NCBI RefSeq assembly: GCF_003097315.1 | Contig: NZ_QDDL01000001.1 | Span: forward strand, 186,001 to 250,000 | Direction: 5' to 3' | DNA length: 64,000 nt | Source: Pelagibaculum spongiae | GTDB taxonomy: Bacteria; Pseudomonadota; Gammaproteobacteria; Enterobacterales; Pelagibaculaceae | Shown here: one piece after another, positions 38,207 to 46,631 of the stretch | How positions within the stretch are numbered: position 1 is the stretch's first letter | Layout: every line of letters starts with the position of its first letter | Program-made: the position numbers and the translations under genes | The notes under the pieces: model-generated | What the model was told of the DNA's origin: nothing | Databases searched by the model: none | What the model saw: the letters and a program-made list of their open reading frames with translations, nothing else

Positions 38207-39216
38207 GACACTCTTATTCGAAGATGTATTGGAGCAAAAGCTGCTTGTTGAACCAACTCAACCAAGCCTTCTTTAATCAGTTCCATCATTGCCAAAAATG
38301 TCACCACAATCCCTGGACGGCCTTCTTCTGGTAGAAACAAGGTTTGAAATTCGGTGAATTCCTGATCGGACAATCGCTCTAACAATATGCTCATTCGCTC
38401 GCGTACTGACAAGGTTTCATGCTTAATTTGGTGCGAGGTAAATAATTCAGCACGCTGCAATAATTCTGATAAAGAATGCAATAATTCATCTAGCGAAACT
38501 TCTGGATAAACCAGTTCTTTATCAACATCTGGCATGACGACTGAAGCATTAAAAACATCTCGCCCTTGGCGCGGCAATTCATCGATATCTTGCGCAGCTT
38601 TTTTAAACTGCTCATATTCTTGCAGTCGACGCACTAACTCAGCCCGAGGATCTTCTTCCTCTTCGTCATCTTTAATTTGTCTTGGTAATAAAAAGCGTGA
38701 TTTAATTTCCGCTAGCATTGCAGCCATTACCAAATATTCACCCGCAAGCTCTAACCGCATATCTTTCATTAAATCGACATACGCCATATATTGCTTAGTC
38801 ACTTCAGCAATTGGAATATTTAATATATCGAGGTTTTGCTTGCGAATTAAATACAGCAATAAATCTAGCGGCCCTTCAAAAGCCTCTAGAAATACTTCCA
38901 ATGCATCGGGTGGAATAAATAAATCATGCGGCCATGCAGTCATCGGTTCACCATTAACAAACGCTAATGGTAACTCCTGCTGCACTGCTTGTTCGCCATC
39001 GGCATGAGTGTCGGCTGGTTGCCCTGCCGTCGAATCTGCTTTTAAATCTGACTGGGGGTCTGCTTGATCCACTTCAGGCTGAAGCGTATTTTCTGCAATA
39101 TCTACATTCGCTGCAGCTAAATCAGTATCAGGGTTTTCTTCTGACACAACCGCAGCTTCTGTATTTTCATCTGTAGCAATATTTTCTACTGAGGCATCTT
39201 GATCTGACTGGCTCAT
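38203..39216 (-). CDS. scpA: Segregation and condensation protein A
   Basis: 337 residues. The ScpA kleisin starts around residue 95 (FEGPLDLLLYLIRKQNLDI) with the C-terminal winged helix near the end. The first ~90 residues are an acidic Glu/Asp/Ala/Gln-rich stretch similar in composition to the ScpB tail. The trpS stop codon directly abuts its ATG, showing tight coupling. Confidence 0.93.
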   Translation of the reverse strand: MSQSDQDASVENIATDENTEAAVVSEENPDTDLAAANVDIAENTLQPEVDQADPQSDLKADSTAGQPADTHADGEQAVQQELPLAFVNGEPMTAWPHDLFIPPDALEVFLEAFEGPLDLLLYLIRKQNLDILNIPIAEVTKQYMAYVDLMKDMRLELAGEYLVMAAMLAEIKSRFLLPRQIKDDEEEEDPRAELVRRLQEYEQFKKAAQDIDELPRQGRDVFNASVVMPDVDKELVYPEVSLDELLHSLSELLQRAELFTSHQIKHETLSVRERMSILLERLSDQEFTEFQTLFLPEEGRPGIVVTFLAMMELIKEGLVELVQQAAFAPIHLRIRVS

Positions 39217-40422
39217 TTAGTAATACACCATTCCCATGGCATCACGCACCCGATCAAGGGTTTCCCTTGCGACATCTCTAGCATCATCACTTCCCTGATA
39301 AATTATGTCTTTAACCAGCCCTGGATGCTCTTCATATTCTTTGGCTCGAACTCGGATCGGTTCCAGCTGAGCATTGATATTGTCTATCAAAGGCTTTTTA
39401 CATTCCAGGCAACCTATGCCTGCAGTAGTGCAACCTTCGGTTACCCAATCACAGGTTTTCTGATCAGAAAAATTTTCATGCAACGGCCAAACTGGACAAC
39501 GCAGCGGATCACCCGGATCAGTTAAACGCACTCGGCGGGAATCGGTCGGCATGGTACGGATTTTTTGTTCCACTGAGTCGCTGGTTTCGCGCAGCGAAAT
39601 AATATTGTTATAGTTTCTGGACATGACGCGTCCATCTAAACCGGTAATTCTGGCCGCCTTAGTTACCAGCGTTTGCGGCTCTGCTAATAATTGACGGCCA
39701 TTACCTTCTAAATAACCGGTCAAGCGATCTCGGTCACCCATGGTTAACACCTGCTGGTCTTCCAACAAGGCACGGCCCATTAGCAAAGCTTCTTGATTAC
39801 CCTGCTCTTGAAATGAGCGGCGCAAATTCTGGTAAAGTTTGGAGACTTTTTTATTCATTTTACCGATGGCTTGCTCGGATTTTTTTTCAAAATCACTTTC
39901 GCGGCCATAGAGATGATTAAATCGACGGGCAATTTCCCGCGCCAATTCAACATGCACTTCATGTTCATCAGAGACCGTTACCAAGCCTGCCTGGTAAATC
40001 AGAATATCGGTAGTTTTTAATAGAGGTGAGCTAATATCAGACAAGCTTAACGATTCGTTAGCTTCTTGAGCTTCTTTAAACGCCGGCATCCGCTCCAACC
40101 AGGTGAGCGGCGTAATGGTCGATAGCAATAAATGTAATTCGGCATGTTCTGGCACCCGTGACTGCAAAAATATTTTTGCCGATGCCGGATCAATACCCAC
40201 CGATAACCAATCGATTACCAGGTTTTGAATATGTTGTGCAATATTCTTCGGCGCCTGAAAGTTACGCCCCAGTGCTTGCCAGTCGGCAACACAGAAAAAA
40301 CAATCATACTCGTGCTGGAATTTGAGCCAGTTTTTCAGTACACCGTGAAAATGACCTAAATGTAACGCCCCTGATGGACGCATTCCAGATAGCACTCGCT
40401 GATCGGGATGACCTGTGTTCAA
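39217..40422 (-). CDS. trpS: Tryptophan-tRNA ligase, iron-sulfur-motif type
   Basis: 401 residues. Class I signature HLGH at residues 21-24 (SGALHLGHFHG). The usual KMSKS loop is replaced by VMSRN in LDGRVMSRNYNN. A charged insertion of about 60 residues precedes it. Near the C-terminus cysteines 309, 331, 338 and 341 are spaced C-x21-C-x6-C-x2-C, almost that of the [4Fe-4S] TrpRS described in Thermotoga (C-x22-C-x6-C-x2-C); an extra Cys lies at 324. It charges tRNA-Trp. It is the only trpS in the window. Confidence 0.93.
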   Translation of the reverse strand: MNTGHPDQRVLSGMRPSGALHLGHFHGVLKNWLKFQHEYDCFFCVADWQALGRNFQAPKNIAQHIQNLVIDWLSVGIDPASAKIFLQSRVPEHAELHLLLSTITPLTWLERMPAFKEAQEANESLSLSDISSPLLKTTDILIYQAGLVTVSDEHEVHVELAREIARRFNHLYGRESDFEKKSEQAIGKMNKKVSKLYQNLRRSFQEQGNQEALLMGRALLEDQQVLTMGDRDRLTGYLEGNGRQLLAEPQTLVTKAARITGLDGRVMSRNYNNIISLRETSDSVEQKIRTMPTDSRRVRLTDPGDPLRCPVWPLHENFSDQKTCDWVTEGCTTAGIGCLECKKPLIDNINAQLEPIRVRAKEYEEHPGLVKDIIYQGSDDARDVARETLDRVRDAMGMVYY

Positions 40423-40523
40423 TGACTTCTCCTAAACACTGCAAAAACTATTTTATATGTGGCCAGCTAAATTACACTGCAACCTTTGTAAATTAATCAA
40501 AGGAAACCATAAAATGAAAAAAA

Positions 40524-41147
40524 TTACTCAGCAAAAGCGTCGCAATTACCTTTACCTTCACGTAATACGATTGGTGAGTCACCCTGCAGATCAACCACAG
40601 TGGTTGGGTCATCACCACAAAAACCGCCGTTAATGACTAAATCAACTTGCGAGCCGACTCTATCGAGGATTTCTTCTGCATCTAATAAAGGGCTTTCATC
40701 GTCTGGCAAAATTAGCGAGCAACTCAGTAATGGCTCACCTAAAGCATCAAGCAACGCCTGTGCCACACGGTTTTCAGGCACCCGAATACCTACCGTTTTA
40801 CGCTTATCATCTTGCAAGCGGCGTGGTACTTCACGGGTTGCACGAAGAATAAACGTGTAATGACCAGGGGTATGGCTGCGCAACTGGCGATACGCCATAT
40901 TATTAACTTGGGCATAGGTCGAAATTTCACTTAGATCACGGCAGATCAAAGTGAACATATGTTTTTTATCCAGCCGACGAATCTGGCGGATTCGATCAAC
41001 CGCTGATTTTTCATCCAGCCCACACCCTAGCGCATAACCAGAGTCCGTCGGATAAACCACTACCGCGCCTTGGCGAATTTGCGCCACTGCCTGGCTAATC
41101 AGGCGAGGTTGCGGATCTTGTGTATGTATCTCTAAAAATTGAGCCAT
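40524..41147 (-). CDS. yciO: YciO-type Sua5/YrdC-like protein
   Basis: 207 residues. YrdC/Sua5 fold: PTDSGYALGCG, KHMFTLIC with conserved basic residues, and GIRVPENRVAQALLDALGEPL. Relative of TsaC, which makes threonylcarbamoyl-AMP; YciO homologues have weaker or different activity and the role is uncertain. Its ATG abuts the PHP stop, and the neighbourhood (PHP, trpS) is the usual yciO one. Confidence 0.9.
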   Translation of the reverse strand: MAQFLEIHTQDPQPRLISQAVAQIRQGAVVVYPTDSGYALGCGLDEKSAVDRIRQIRRLDKKHMFTLICRDLSEISTYAQVNNMAYRQLRSHTPGHYTFILRATREVPRRLQDDKRKTVGIRVPENRVAQALLDALGEPLLSCSLILPDDESPLLDAEEILDRVGSQVDLVINGGFCGDDPTTVVDLQGDSPIVLREGKGNCDAFAE

Positions 41148-41996
41148 CTATTGTTCCTGAGATAATTCGATCCAGCGATCCCAAACAGGTGAAGGCAAAG
41201 TTTGCCGATCATATTCGACACCCGGCTGAATCCAGCGTGTTATGGCACCATGATAGTCACTGCCCGCACCGCCTTGTAGCTGTAACATTTCTGTTAGCTT
41301 GAGAACCTGTCGTGCTTCTGAACTTTCAAGGTTATATAAAGGTATTTCAATTGCATGACCACCGGCCTCTGCAAATGCCTTGAGTAATCTTTCCCGTCGG
41401 CCACGGCCTGCTTTGTAACGGGTTGGATGCGCTAGCACTGCATAGCCTCCAGCCTGAATAATCCAGTCTACGGCTTGTGCCATTTCACACCACTGAGATG
41501 CGACATACGCAGGTTTACCTTGGCCCAACCAGCGTTTGAATGCTTTTTGTGGACTGGCAATTTGACCACTTTCTACCAAATATCGTGCAAAATGTGCTCT
41601 TCCTGGCGCAACACCGTCACCAGCTAACTCACAAGTGCCCTGCCAGACCTTGATAAAACCGGCACCTTCTAGCCGCTGAGCCATTGCAAAGGCGCGCTCT
41701 GTACGACGTGCTCTTTGTTGTTCCAGACGGGCTAATAACTGAGCGTCGGTATGGTCGATATTCAAACCCACCACATGAATTTCCAGCCCATCCCATAAGG
41801 TTGAGATTTCAACACCGCTATAACTGGCAATGTTATTATCAGCTGCCGCCTTATGAAATCTTGAGCAGCCATTAACCGAATCATGATCAGTCAATGCAGC
41901 GGCAGCGACTTCACGTTCCGCCAGTTTATCCACCAGTTCTTCAGGCGACATAGTGCCATCAGAAAAATGACTGTGTAAGTGAAAATCTACCTTCAA
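41148..41996 (-). CDS. rnm: PHP-domain 5'-3' exoribonuclease (RNase AM type)
   Basis: 282 residues. PHP metal-binding motifs: DFHLHSHFSDG at residues 3-13, LTDHDSVNG, and the later His of VLAHPTRYK and GSDYHGA. Family YciV/Rnm, which trims 5' ends of rRNAs and acts as nucleotidase on 3',5'-phosphonucleotides. It starts the operon with yciO and faces yciB divergently across about 140 bases. Confidence 0.87.
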   Translation of the reverse strand: MKVDFHLHSHFSDGTMSPEELVDKLAEREVAAAALTDHDSVNGCSRFHKAAADNNIASYSGVEISTLWDGLEIHVVGLNIDHTDAQLLARLEQQRARRTERAFAMAQRLEGAGFIKVWQGTCELAGDGVAPGRAHFARYLVESGQIASPQKAFKRWLGQGKPAYVASQWCEMAQAVDWIIQAGGYAVLAHPTRYKAGRGRRERLLKAFAEAGGHAIEIPLYNLESSEARQVLKLTEMLQLQGGAGSDYHGAITRWIQPGVEYDRQTLPSPVWDRWIELSQEQ

Positions 41997-42135
41997 GATC
42001 TCATATCCTTTTCAAATTCATTCATATACTCAGTTTTTCTACGTCAGTGTTAGCCGCGTTTTAATCTAGCAAGTTGCTATGCTAGGTTGCTATGCTAAAT
42101 TGTCTGTCCGCATTAGATGAGAGCCCATTCTTTCG

Positions 42136-42684
42136 ATGAAACTGTTGTTTGATTTTTTCCCGCTGATCGCGTTTTTCACTACTTTCAAGCTTTACGGCAT
42201 CTACCCCGCCACTGCGGTCATTATTGTGGTGACTTTGCTTCAATTTAGCTACCAATGGTTTCGCCATAAGAAAGTTGAGAAGATCCACCTATTCACACTG
42301 GTGATTGTACTGGTAATGGGTGGACTAACACTGATATTTCAAGATGACACTTTCATCAAGTGGAAACCCACCGTGGTGAACTGGCTATTTACAGTAATTT
42401 TGTTGGGTGCGCCACTGATGGGCCGCAATCTGGTTAAGGATTTTCTGTCTGGCCAAACATCAAAACCTGCACCTGACAGCCTTTGGACGAAGCTCAATAT
42501 TGCCGCGGCATTATTCTTTCTCGCGCTAGGTAGTTTAAACCTGTATGTCGCGTTTAACTTCTCCCAAGAGTTCTGGGTCAACTTCAAAGTGTTTGGCATT
42601 CTTGGCCTGACCTTGGTATTTGTTGTCGCCATGAGCATGACCTTGATTCCGTACATCGATGACAAAGCAAAAAATTCCAAGTAA
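42136..42684 (+). CDS. yciB: Inner membrane septation protein YciB (IspZ)
   Basis: 182 residues with five hydrophobic segments and the start MKLLFDFFPLIAFF, conserved in the family. Involved in cell-envelope and septum synthesis. The last ~70 bases are the source of a 99-100 bp tandem array that follows it and separates it from yciI. Confidence 0.94.
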   Translation: MKLLFDFFPLIAFFTTFKLYGIYPATAVIIVVTLLQFSYQWFRHKKVEKIHLFTLVIVLVMGGLTLIFQDDTFIKWKPTVVNWLFTVILLGAPLMGRNLVKDFLSGQTSKPAPDSLWTKLNIAAALFFLALGSLNLYVAFNFSQEFWVNFKVFGILGLTLVFVVAMSMTLIPYIDDKAKNSK

Positions 42685-43011
42685 TTTTTTGCAGATTCAC
42701 CGGAGGCCGTCTTTGGCATTTTTTATTGCCATAGGCGTGCCTTCTGATTCTTTATACGATGACAATGCAAATAATTTCAAACAACCTTTTAAACGTCTCT
42801 GGAGGCAGCTTTTGGTGTTTGTTGTTGCCATAAGCATGCCTCCGGATTCTTTAAACGCTGACAAAGCAAATGATTTCAAACAACCCTTTAAACGTCTCTG
42901 GAGGCAGCTTTTGGTGTTTGTTGTTGCCATAAGCATGCCTCCGAATTCTTTAAACGCTGACAAAGCAAATGATTTCAAACAACCCTTTAAACGTCTCTGG
43001 AGGCAATTATG
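42615..43011 (+). repeat. 99-bp tandem repeat array derived from the yciB 3' end
   Basis: Four units starting at about 42615, 42715, 42814 and 42913 (period 100, 99, 99). Unit 1 is the end of yciB plus the following spacer with its CGGAGG. Units 3 and 4 are almost identical; unit 2 is more worn. Each repeats the encoded tail LVFVVAxSM...DKAN.FK in another frame, then a GGAGG-type ribosome-binding sequence. The last unit supplies the site for yciI. Confidence 0.9.
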
Positions 43012-43305
43012 TGGTATGCCATTGTAAGTCAAGATATTGAAAACAGCTTGCCACTGCGCAAGCAAGCTCGCCCGGCTCATTTGCAGCGACTGCAAACCTT
43101 ACAAGATCAAGGGCGCCTACTGACCGCAGGCCCGCTGCCTGCCATTGATAGTGAAGATCCAGGTGAAGCAGGTTTTACTGGCAGTGTGGTGATTGCAGAT
43201 TTTGCATCATTAGAAGCGGCTAAGATTTGGGCCGATGCAGATCCATATGTTGACGCTGGCGTTTATCAATCAGTTTCAGTTAAGCCATTTAAGAAAGTGT
43301 TTTAA
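43009..43305 (+). CDS. yciI: YciI-family protein
   Basis: 98 residues. The dimeric alpha-beta barrel of the YciI family, with conserved MWYAIVSQD start, ARPAHLQRL with the active-site-like His, and DPYVDAGVY with the Asp. Function unclear in most species. CTGGAGGCA from the repeat array lies upstream of the ATG. The last 55 codons recur at 44222-44386. Confidence 0.92.
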   Translation: MWYAIVSQDIENSLPLRKQARPAHLQRLQTLQDQGRLLTAGPLPAIDSEDPGEAGFTGSVVIADFASLEAAKIWADADPYVDAGVYQSVSVKPFKKVF

Positions 43306-43387
43306 GCAACCTTTATGCAGGGGCTGGGGCTAAGCCACCCTACAACAATTGACTGCTGATTCGTTTTCAATAGCCCCTGCAACCTAA

Positions 43388-43981
43388 TCAGTTCGCACTA
43401 TGCGAAGGCAATACTCTTTTCATAAAATTTACTATTATTTTTGGCTTTTCCTTGAAAAACAGAATAACGACTGTTGCAAAAACTGATGACATGATGCCTA
43501 GTATAAAAGCCCAGACCGAACTGCCAATTAAATCCAGCAATCTCGGTTTACTTGCATCTTCAATCATAGCGTTTATCCTCTCCAACTCATTACTAGTAAG
43601 CACTTGAACAGCATCAAGATTTTCTTTTAATTTTTTAAATTCTCCAGCATCCTGCTTAAGCCTCTGAGATAGATTGAACCAAGATTTTTGCTGAGCAGTT
43701 ATCTCAGCATCAACCATTTCTAAAATTCGAGTGGTTTTTTCAAAATTAACCTTAATCTCCGACAATGAATAAGCATCTATTTCTTTAGTCATATTCTGCA
43801 GCTCTTTAAGATGCTCTTGCAACAAACCAATGCTAATCGGGGTGCGTACAAGCATTATCAAATCAGCCTGATCTTGATTCTCTTTACCAAACATAAGCTC
43901 TGCTTGTTTGCACAAAATAATAACCATCAGCATGGCTAAGAAAAGCAGTAAAAATTTAAACCTTTTTTCAATCACAACCAA
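43388..43981 (-). CDS. Membrane-anchored coiled-coil protein of unknown function
   Basis: 197 residues, unrecognised. An N-terminal hydrophobic helix (about residues 10-24) and one near residue 150-175 flank a charged, heptad-like stretch of about 120 residues (QEHLKELQNMTKEI, KKLKENLDAVQ), so a periplasmic or cytoplasmic coiled coil between two membrane segments is likely. It is oppositely oriented to yciI and lies between the full and the partial yciI, which points to acquisition. No neighbour suggests a function. Confidence 0.55.
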   Translation of the reverse strand: MVVIEKRFKFLLLFLAMLMVIILCKQAELMFGKENQDQADLIMLVRTPISIGLLQEHLKELQNMTKEIDAYSLSEIKVNFEKTTRILEMVDAEITAQQKSWFNLSQRLKQDAGEFKKLKENLDAVQVLTSNELERINAMIEDASKPRLLDLIGSSVWAFILGIMSSVFATVVILFFKEKPKIIVNFMKRVLPSHSAN

Positions 43982-44221
43982 AACTTATAAGCTAAAAAAA
44001 TCAAAACTGGAGATAGATACAAACCAAAAATATCACAAAAGAAAATGAACTCAACGTACAGAATTACCTCCACGAGCCCTCACTACCCTCGGCCAAACAT
44101 ATTGCCGGATTGCTAGCTTATTTGCCATTGTATCTACCAATACTTGATTACATACTGACGGAACATTGGAAACAGCCTGTTAATCCAGCTCATTTGGAAT
44201 GATAGCAAGCCTTGGACTGTA

Positions 44222-44386
44222 GCCATTGATGGCGAAGATCCAGGCGAAGCTGGCTTTACCGGCAGCGTGGTGATTGCAGATTTTGCATCATTAGAAGCAG
44301 CTAAGGCTTGGGCTGATGCAGATCCATATGTTGACGCTGGCGTCTATCAATCTGTTTCAGTTAAACCATTTAAGAAAGTGTTTTAA
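44222..44386 (+). pseudogene. 3' fragment of yciI
   Basis: The final ~54 codons of yciI from [11 protein letters not shown] to KPFKKVF with the stop. It differs from the full gene by two amino acids (Gly for Ser, Ala for Ile) and several silent changes. No start or first half. The stretch from 43982 to 44221 in front shows no gene. Confidence 0.9.
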
Positions 44387-44735
44387 TACATACTGCAATA
44401 TTGGCCCTTGACTCTTGCTTTGGTTCGGGGCTAATACTCGCCTATATCCATCCACATTACTTCTGCACAAATCAAACACCACTGCACCCATCAAAGCTCA
44501 GCATGCATTGCCATGCACTGAACTCATAGCAACCCACAACAGCTTAAACACTGCCATTCTCAGTAATCACTCACAATAAAGATTGAATATCACACGCCAA
44601 AATTTCATCCATTACTTAAAAACCTTACTTTTTAAATCACTACTATTTAGAAAAATAAAGACATAAAACCCTAATAAAATAAAAACTAAAGTAGAAGAAT
44701 AAGCTTTACAAATTACCTATCAAGGTAATTTAATT
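44387..44735. other. AT-rich gap before the second IS66
   Basis: About 350 bases with no frame, tRNA or hairpin of note; it ends in the 8-bp target duplication ATTTAATT (44728-44735) of the adjacent IS. Confidence 0.6.
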
Positions 44736-46432
44736 GTAACCATTCAGCACAATTTAATATAAAAATCGCTTGACAGGTTTTTTTGATATTTTCCCGAATT
44801 TAAGCACCTCTTTCAGAATACCACTTAAACGCCGCATTAAACTGCTATTAACACACCTGATTATCAATGTTTTTTGCTCAGAATAGCGCATCAGCATTCC
44901 GCTTCTAAAAAGTCGCCACAGTAAGCCTCAGAGACAAAAAAACCACCCTGAAAACCTGTGCGATAATAACCGCATGGACTCAATCGAAATTAATAAAACC
45001 ATCGCTGAAACCGAGCGATTGTTAGCCAAAAGCAAACGCTTACCGCCCGAACTGGTGGCGATGGTTCGTATGCTGATGCTCGTCGTTAAGATATTGCTTG
45101 ATAGCAAAGGGCTAAACAGCAAAAACTCCAGCATTCCGCCATCGGCAGATCCTAATCGAGAAAAGAAATCGCGCGCCAAAAGCAATAAAAACCCAGGCGG
45201 GCAGCCTGGCCATAAAGGCAGTAATTTATCACCGGTGAAAGACCCAGATGAAGTGCTGGATATTACGATTGATCGTAGCCAATTGCCGAAAGGAAAATAC
45301 CGTGTTGTTGGCAGTGAAAGCCGCCAAGTAGTTGATGTTCGTATTACCCGATATGTCACCGAATATCGGGCGCAGATTCTACAAGACGAGCAGGGTAACC
45401 AGTTTGTTGCTGAGTTTCCGCAAGGGGTCACTCGGCCAATACAATATGGCAATGAGTTTAAAGCCAACGCGGTTTATATGTCGAGCTACCAGCTGATTCC
45501 TTATGAACGGACTCAAAAGCACTTCGCTGAGATATTGGATGCGCCAATCAGCACCGGTAGCCTTGCCAATTTTAATCAGGAAGCTTTTCATCGACTGAAG
45601 CCATTTGCTCAGTTAGTACCGGCTATTTTGCGTGCTGGAGATTTGATTCATGCCGATGAAACCGGCGTCAATATCAATGGTAAACGAAAGTGGCTACATG
45701 TCGCGAGCAATGACCGCTGGACGTGGATTGAAGCGCATGAATCAAGAGGTATCGAGGCAATGGAAGCGATCGACATCTTGCCTAAATTTACCGGTTTATT
45801 GGTACACGATCACTGGAAAAGCTACTACCGATTTGTGCTGTGCTTGCATGTATTGTGTAACGCCCATCATGTACGTGAATTGGCGCGAGCCCATGAGCAA
45901 GATGGCCAGCAGTGGGCCAAGGCAATGGAAGATCTGCTTTATGAAATGAATACAGCAGTCAATGAGGCGGGGGGTGAGTTGGATGAAAAGCAGTGTCAAA
46001 AATGGGTGAAGCGATATCGAAAAATATTAAAAGCAGGTGATCGGGAATGTCCGGCACCTGAGCCAAAAAAAGCGGATAAAAAAGGTCAATTAAAACGAGG
46101 GAAATTAGCACGAAGTAAATCGAGAAATTTATTAGAACGGCTGCGGGATTTTGAAGCAGACGTGCTGCGGTTTATGAGTAATACCCGAGCACCGTTTACC
46201 AATAATCAGGGTGAACGGGACTTCCGTATGAGCACGGTTCAGCAGAAGATATCAGGCTGCTTCCGCTCATGGGATGGCGTGACAGCGTATTGCAGAATCC
46301 GGAGCTATATATCGACCTGCCAAAAACATGGGGTCGGTGTTGGGGAGGCTTTGTCGTTATTATTTGCGGGTAAATGGCCGGACTTTATTCAGAAGAAATT
46401 GGATCGGTTGGTGTGACATGCTGAATGGTTAC
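44736..46432 (+). mobile_element. IS66-family element, copy 2 (intact)
   Basis: 1697 bp with the same GTAACCATTCAGCA terminal repeats as copy 1 and an exact 8-bp target duplication ATTTAATT at 44728-44735 and 46433-46440. Single full-length transposase gene. Opposite orientation to copy 1, from which it differs by a few substitutions and one homopolymer base. Confidence 0.95.
44974..46416 (+). CDS. IS66-family transposase
   Basis: 480 residues. N-terminal helical region, basic linker with SIPPSADPNREKK and GGQPGHKGS typical of IS66 TnpC, then the DDE core with HADETGVNING, LLVHDHWKSYYRF and the C-terminal acidic residue in FTNNQGERDFRM. No accessory tnpA/tnpB, as in the ISBst12-type subgroup. 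Full length, so probably active, and able to act in trans on copy 1. Confidence 0.95.
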   Translation: MDSIEINKTIAETERLLAKSKRLPPELVAMVRMLMLVVKILLDSKGLNSKNSSIPPSADPNREKKSRAKSNKNPGGQPGHKGSNLSPVKDPDEVLDITIDRSQLPKGKYRVVGSESRQVVDVRITRYVTEYRAQILQDEQGNQFVAEFPQGVTRPIQYGNEFKANAVYMSSYQLIPYERTQKHFAEILDAPISTGSLANFNQEAFHRLKPFAQLVPAILRAGDLIHADETGVNINGKRKWLHVASNDRWTWIEAHESRGIEAMEAIDILPKFTGLLVHDHWKSYYRFVLCLHVLCNAHHVRELARAHEQDGQQWAKAMEDLLYEMNTAVNEAGGELDEKQCQKWVKRYRKILKAGDRECPAPEPKKADKKGQLKRGKLARSKSRNLLERLRDFEADVLRFMSNTRAPFTNNQGERDFRMSTVQQKISGCFRSWDGVTAYCRIRSYISTCQKHGVGVGEALSLLFAGKWPDFIQKKLDRLV

Positions 46433-46631
46433 ATTTAATTAAACTATACAAAACAATCTGTTTTTTATACCAAAAACATAAAAACAAAATGAACTTTCTT
46501 TCGTCATTTAAAAACCCAACAAAGAACGCCCACCCATTCTCTAAATAAAACCAAGCACCCTAAAAACACAATATTTTTGCAAAGTCCTCGTGCAATGATC
46601 ACAGCGCAATTTTCAATGCCGGAAAATAATT

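Noticed and set aside
42697-43095. Minus-strand and plus-strand open frames through the 99-bp array as a repeat-protein gene
   Set aside because: The open frames arise from a period divisible by three; the units are copies of the yciB tail and spacer, and no start signal or family supports a protein.
20098-46432. Composite transposon formed by the two IS66 copies
   Set aside because: The enclosed 23 kb includes core genes (fabAB, trpS, scpAB), and each IS has its own target duplication, so the two inserted independently.
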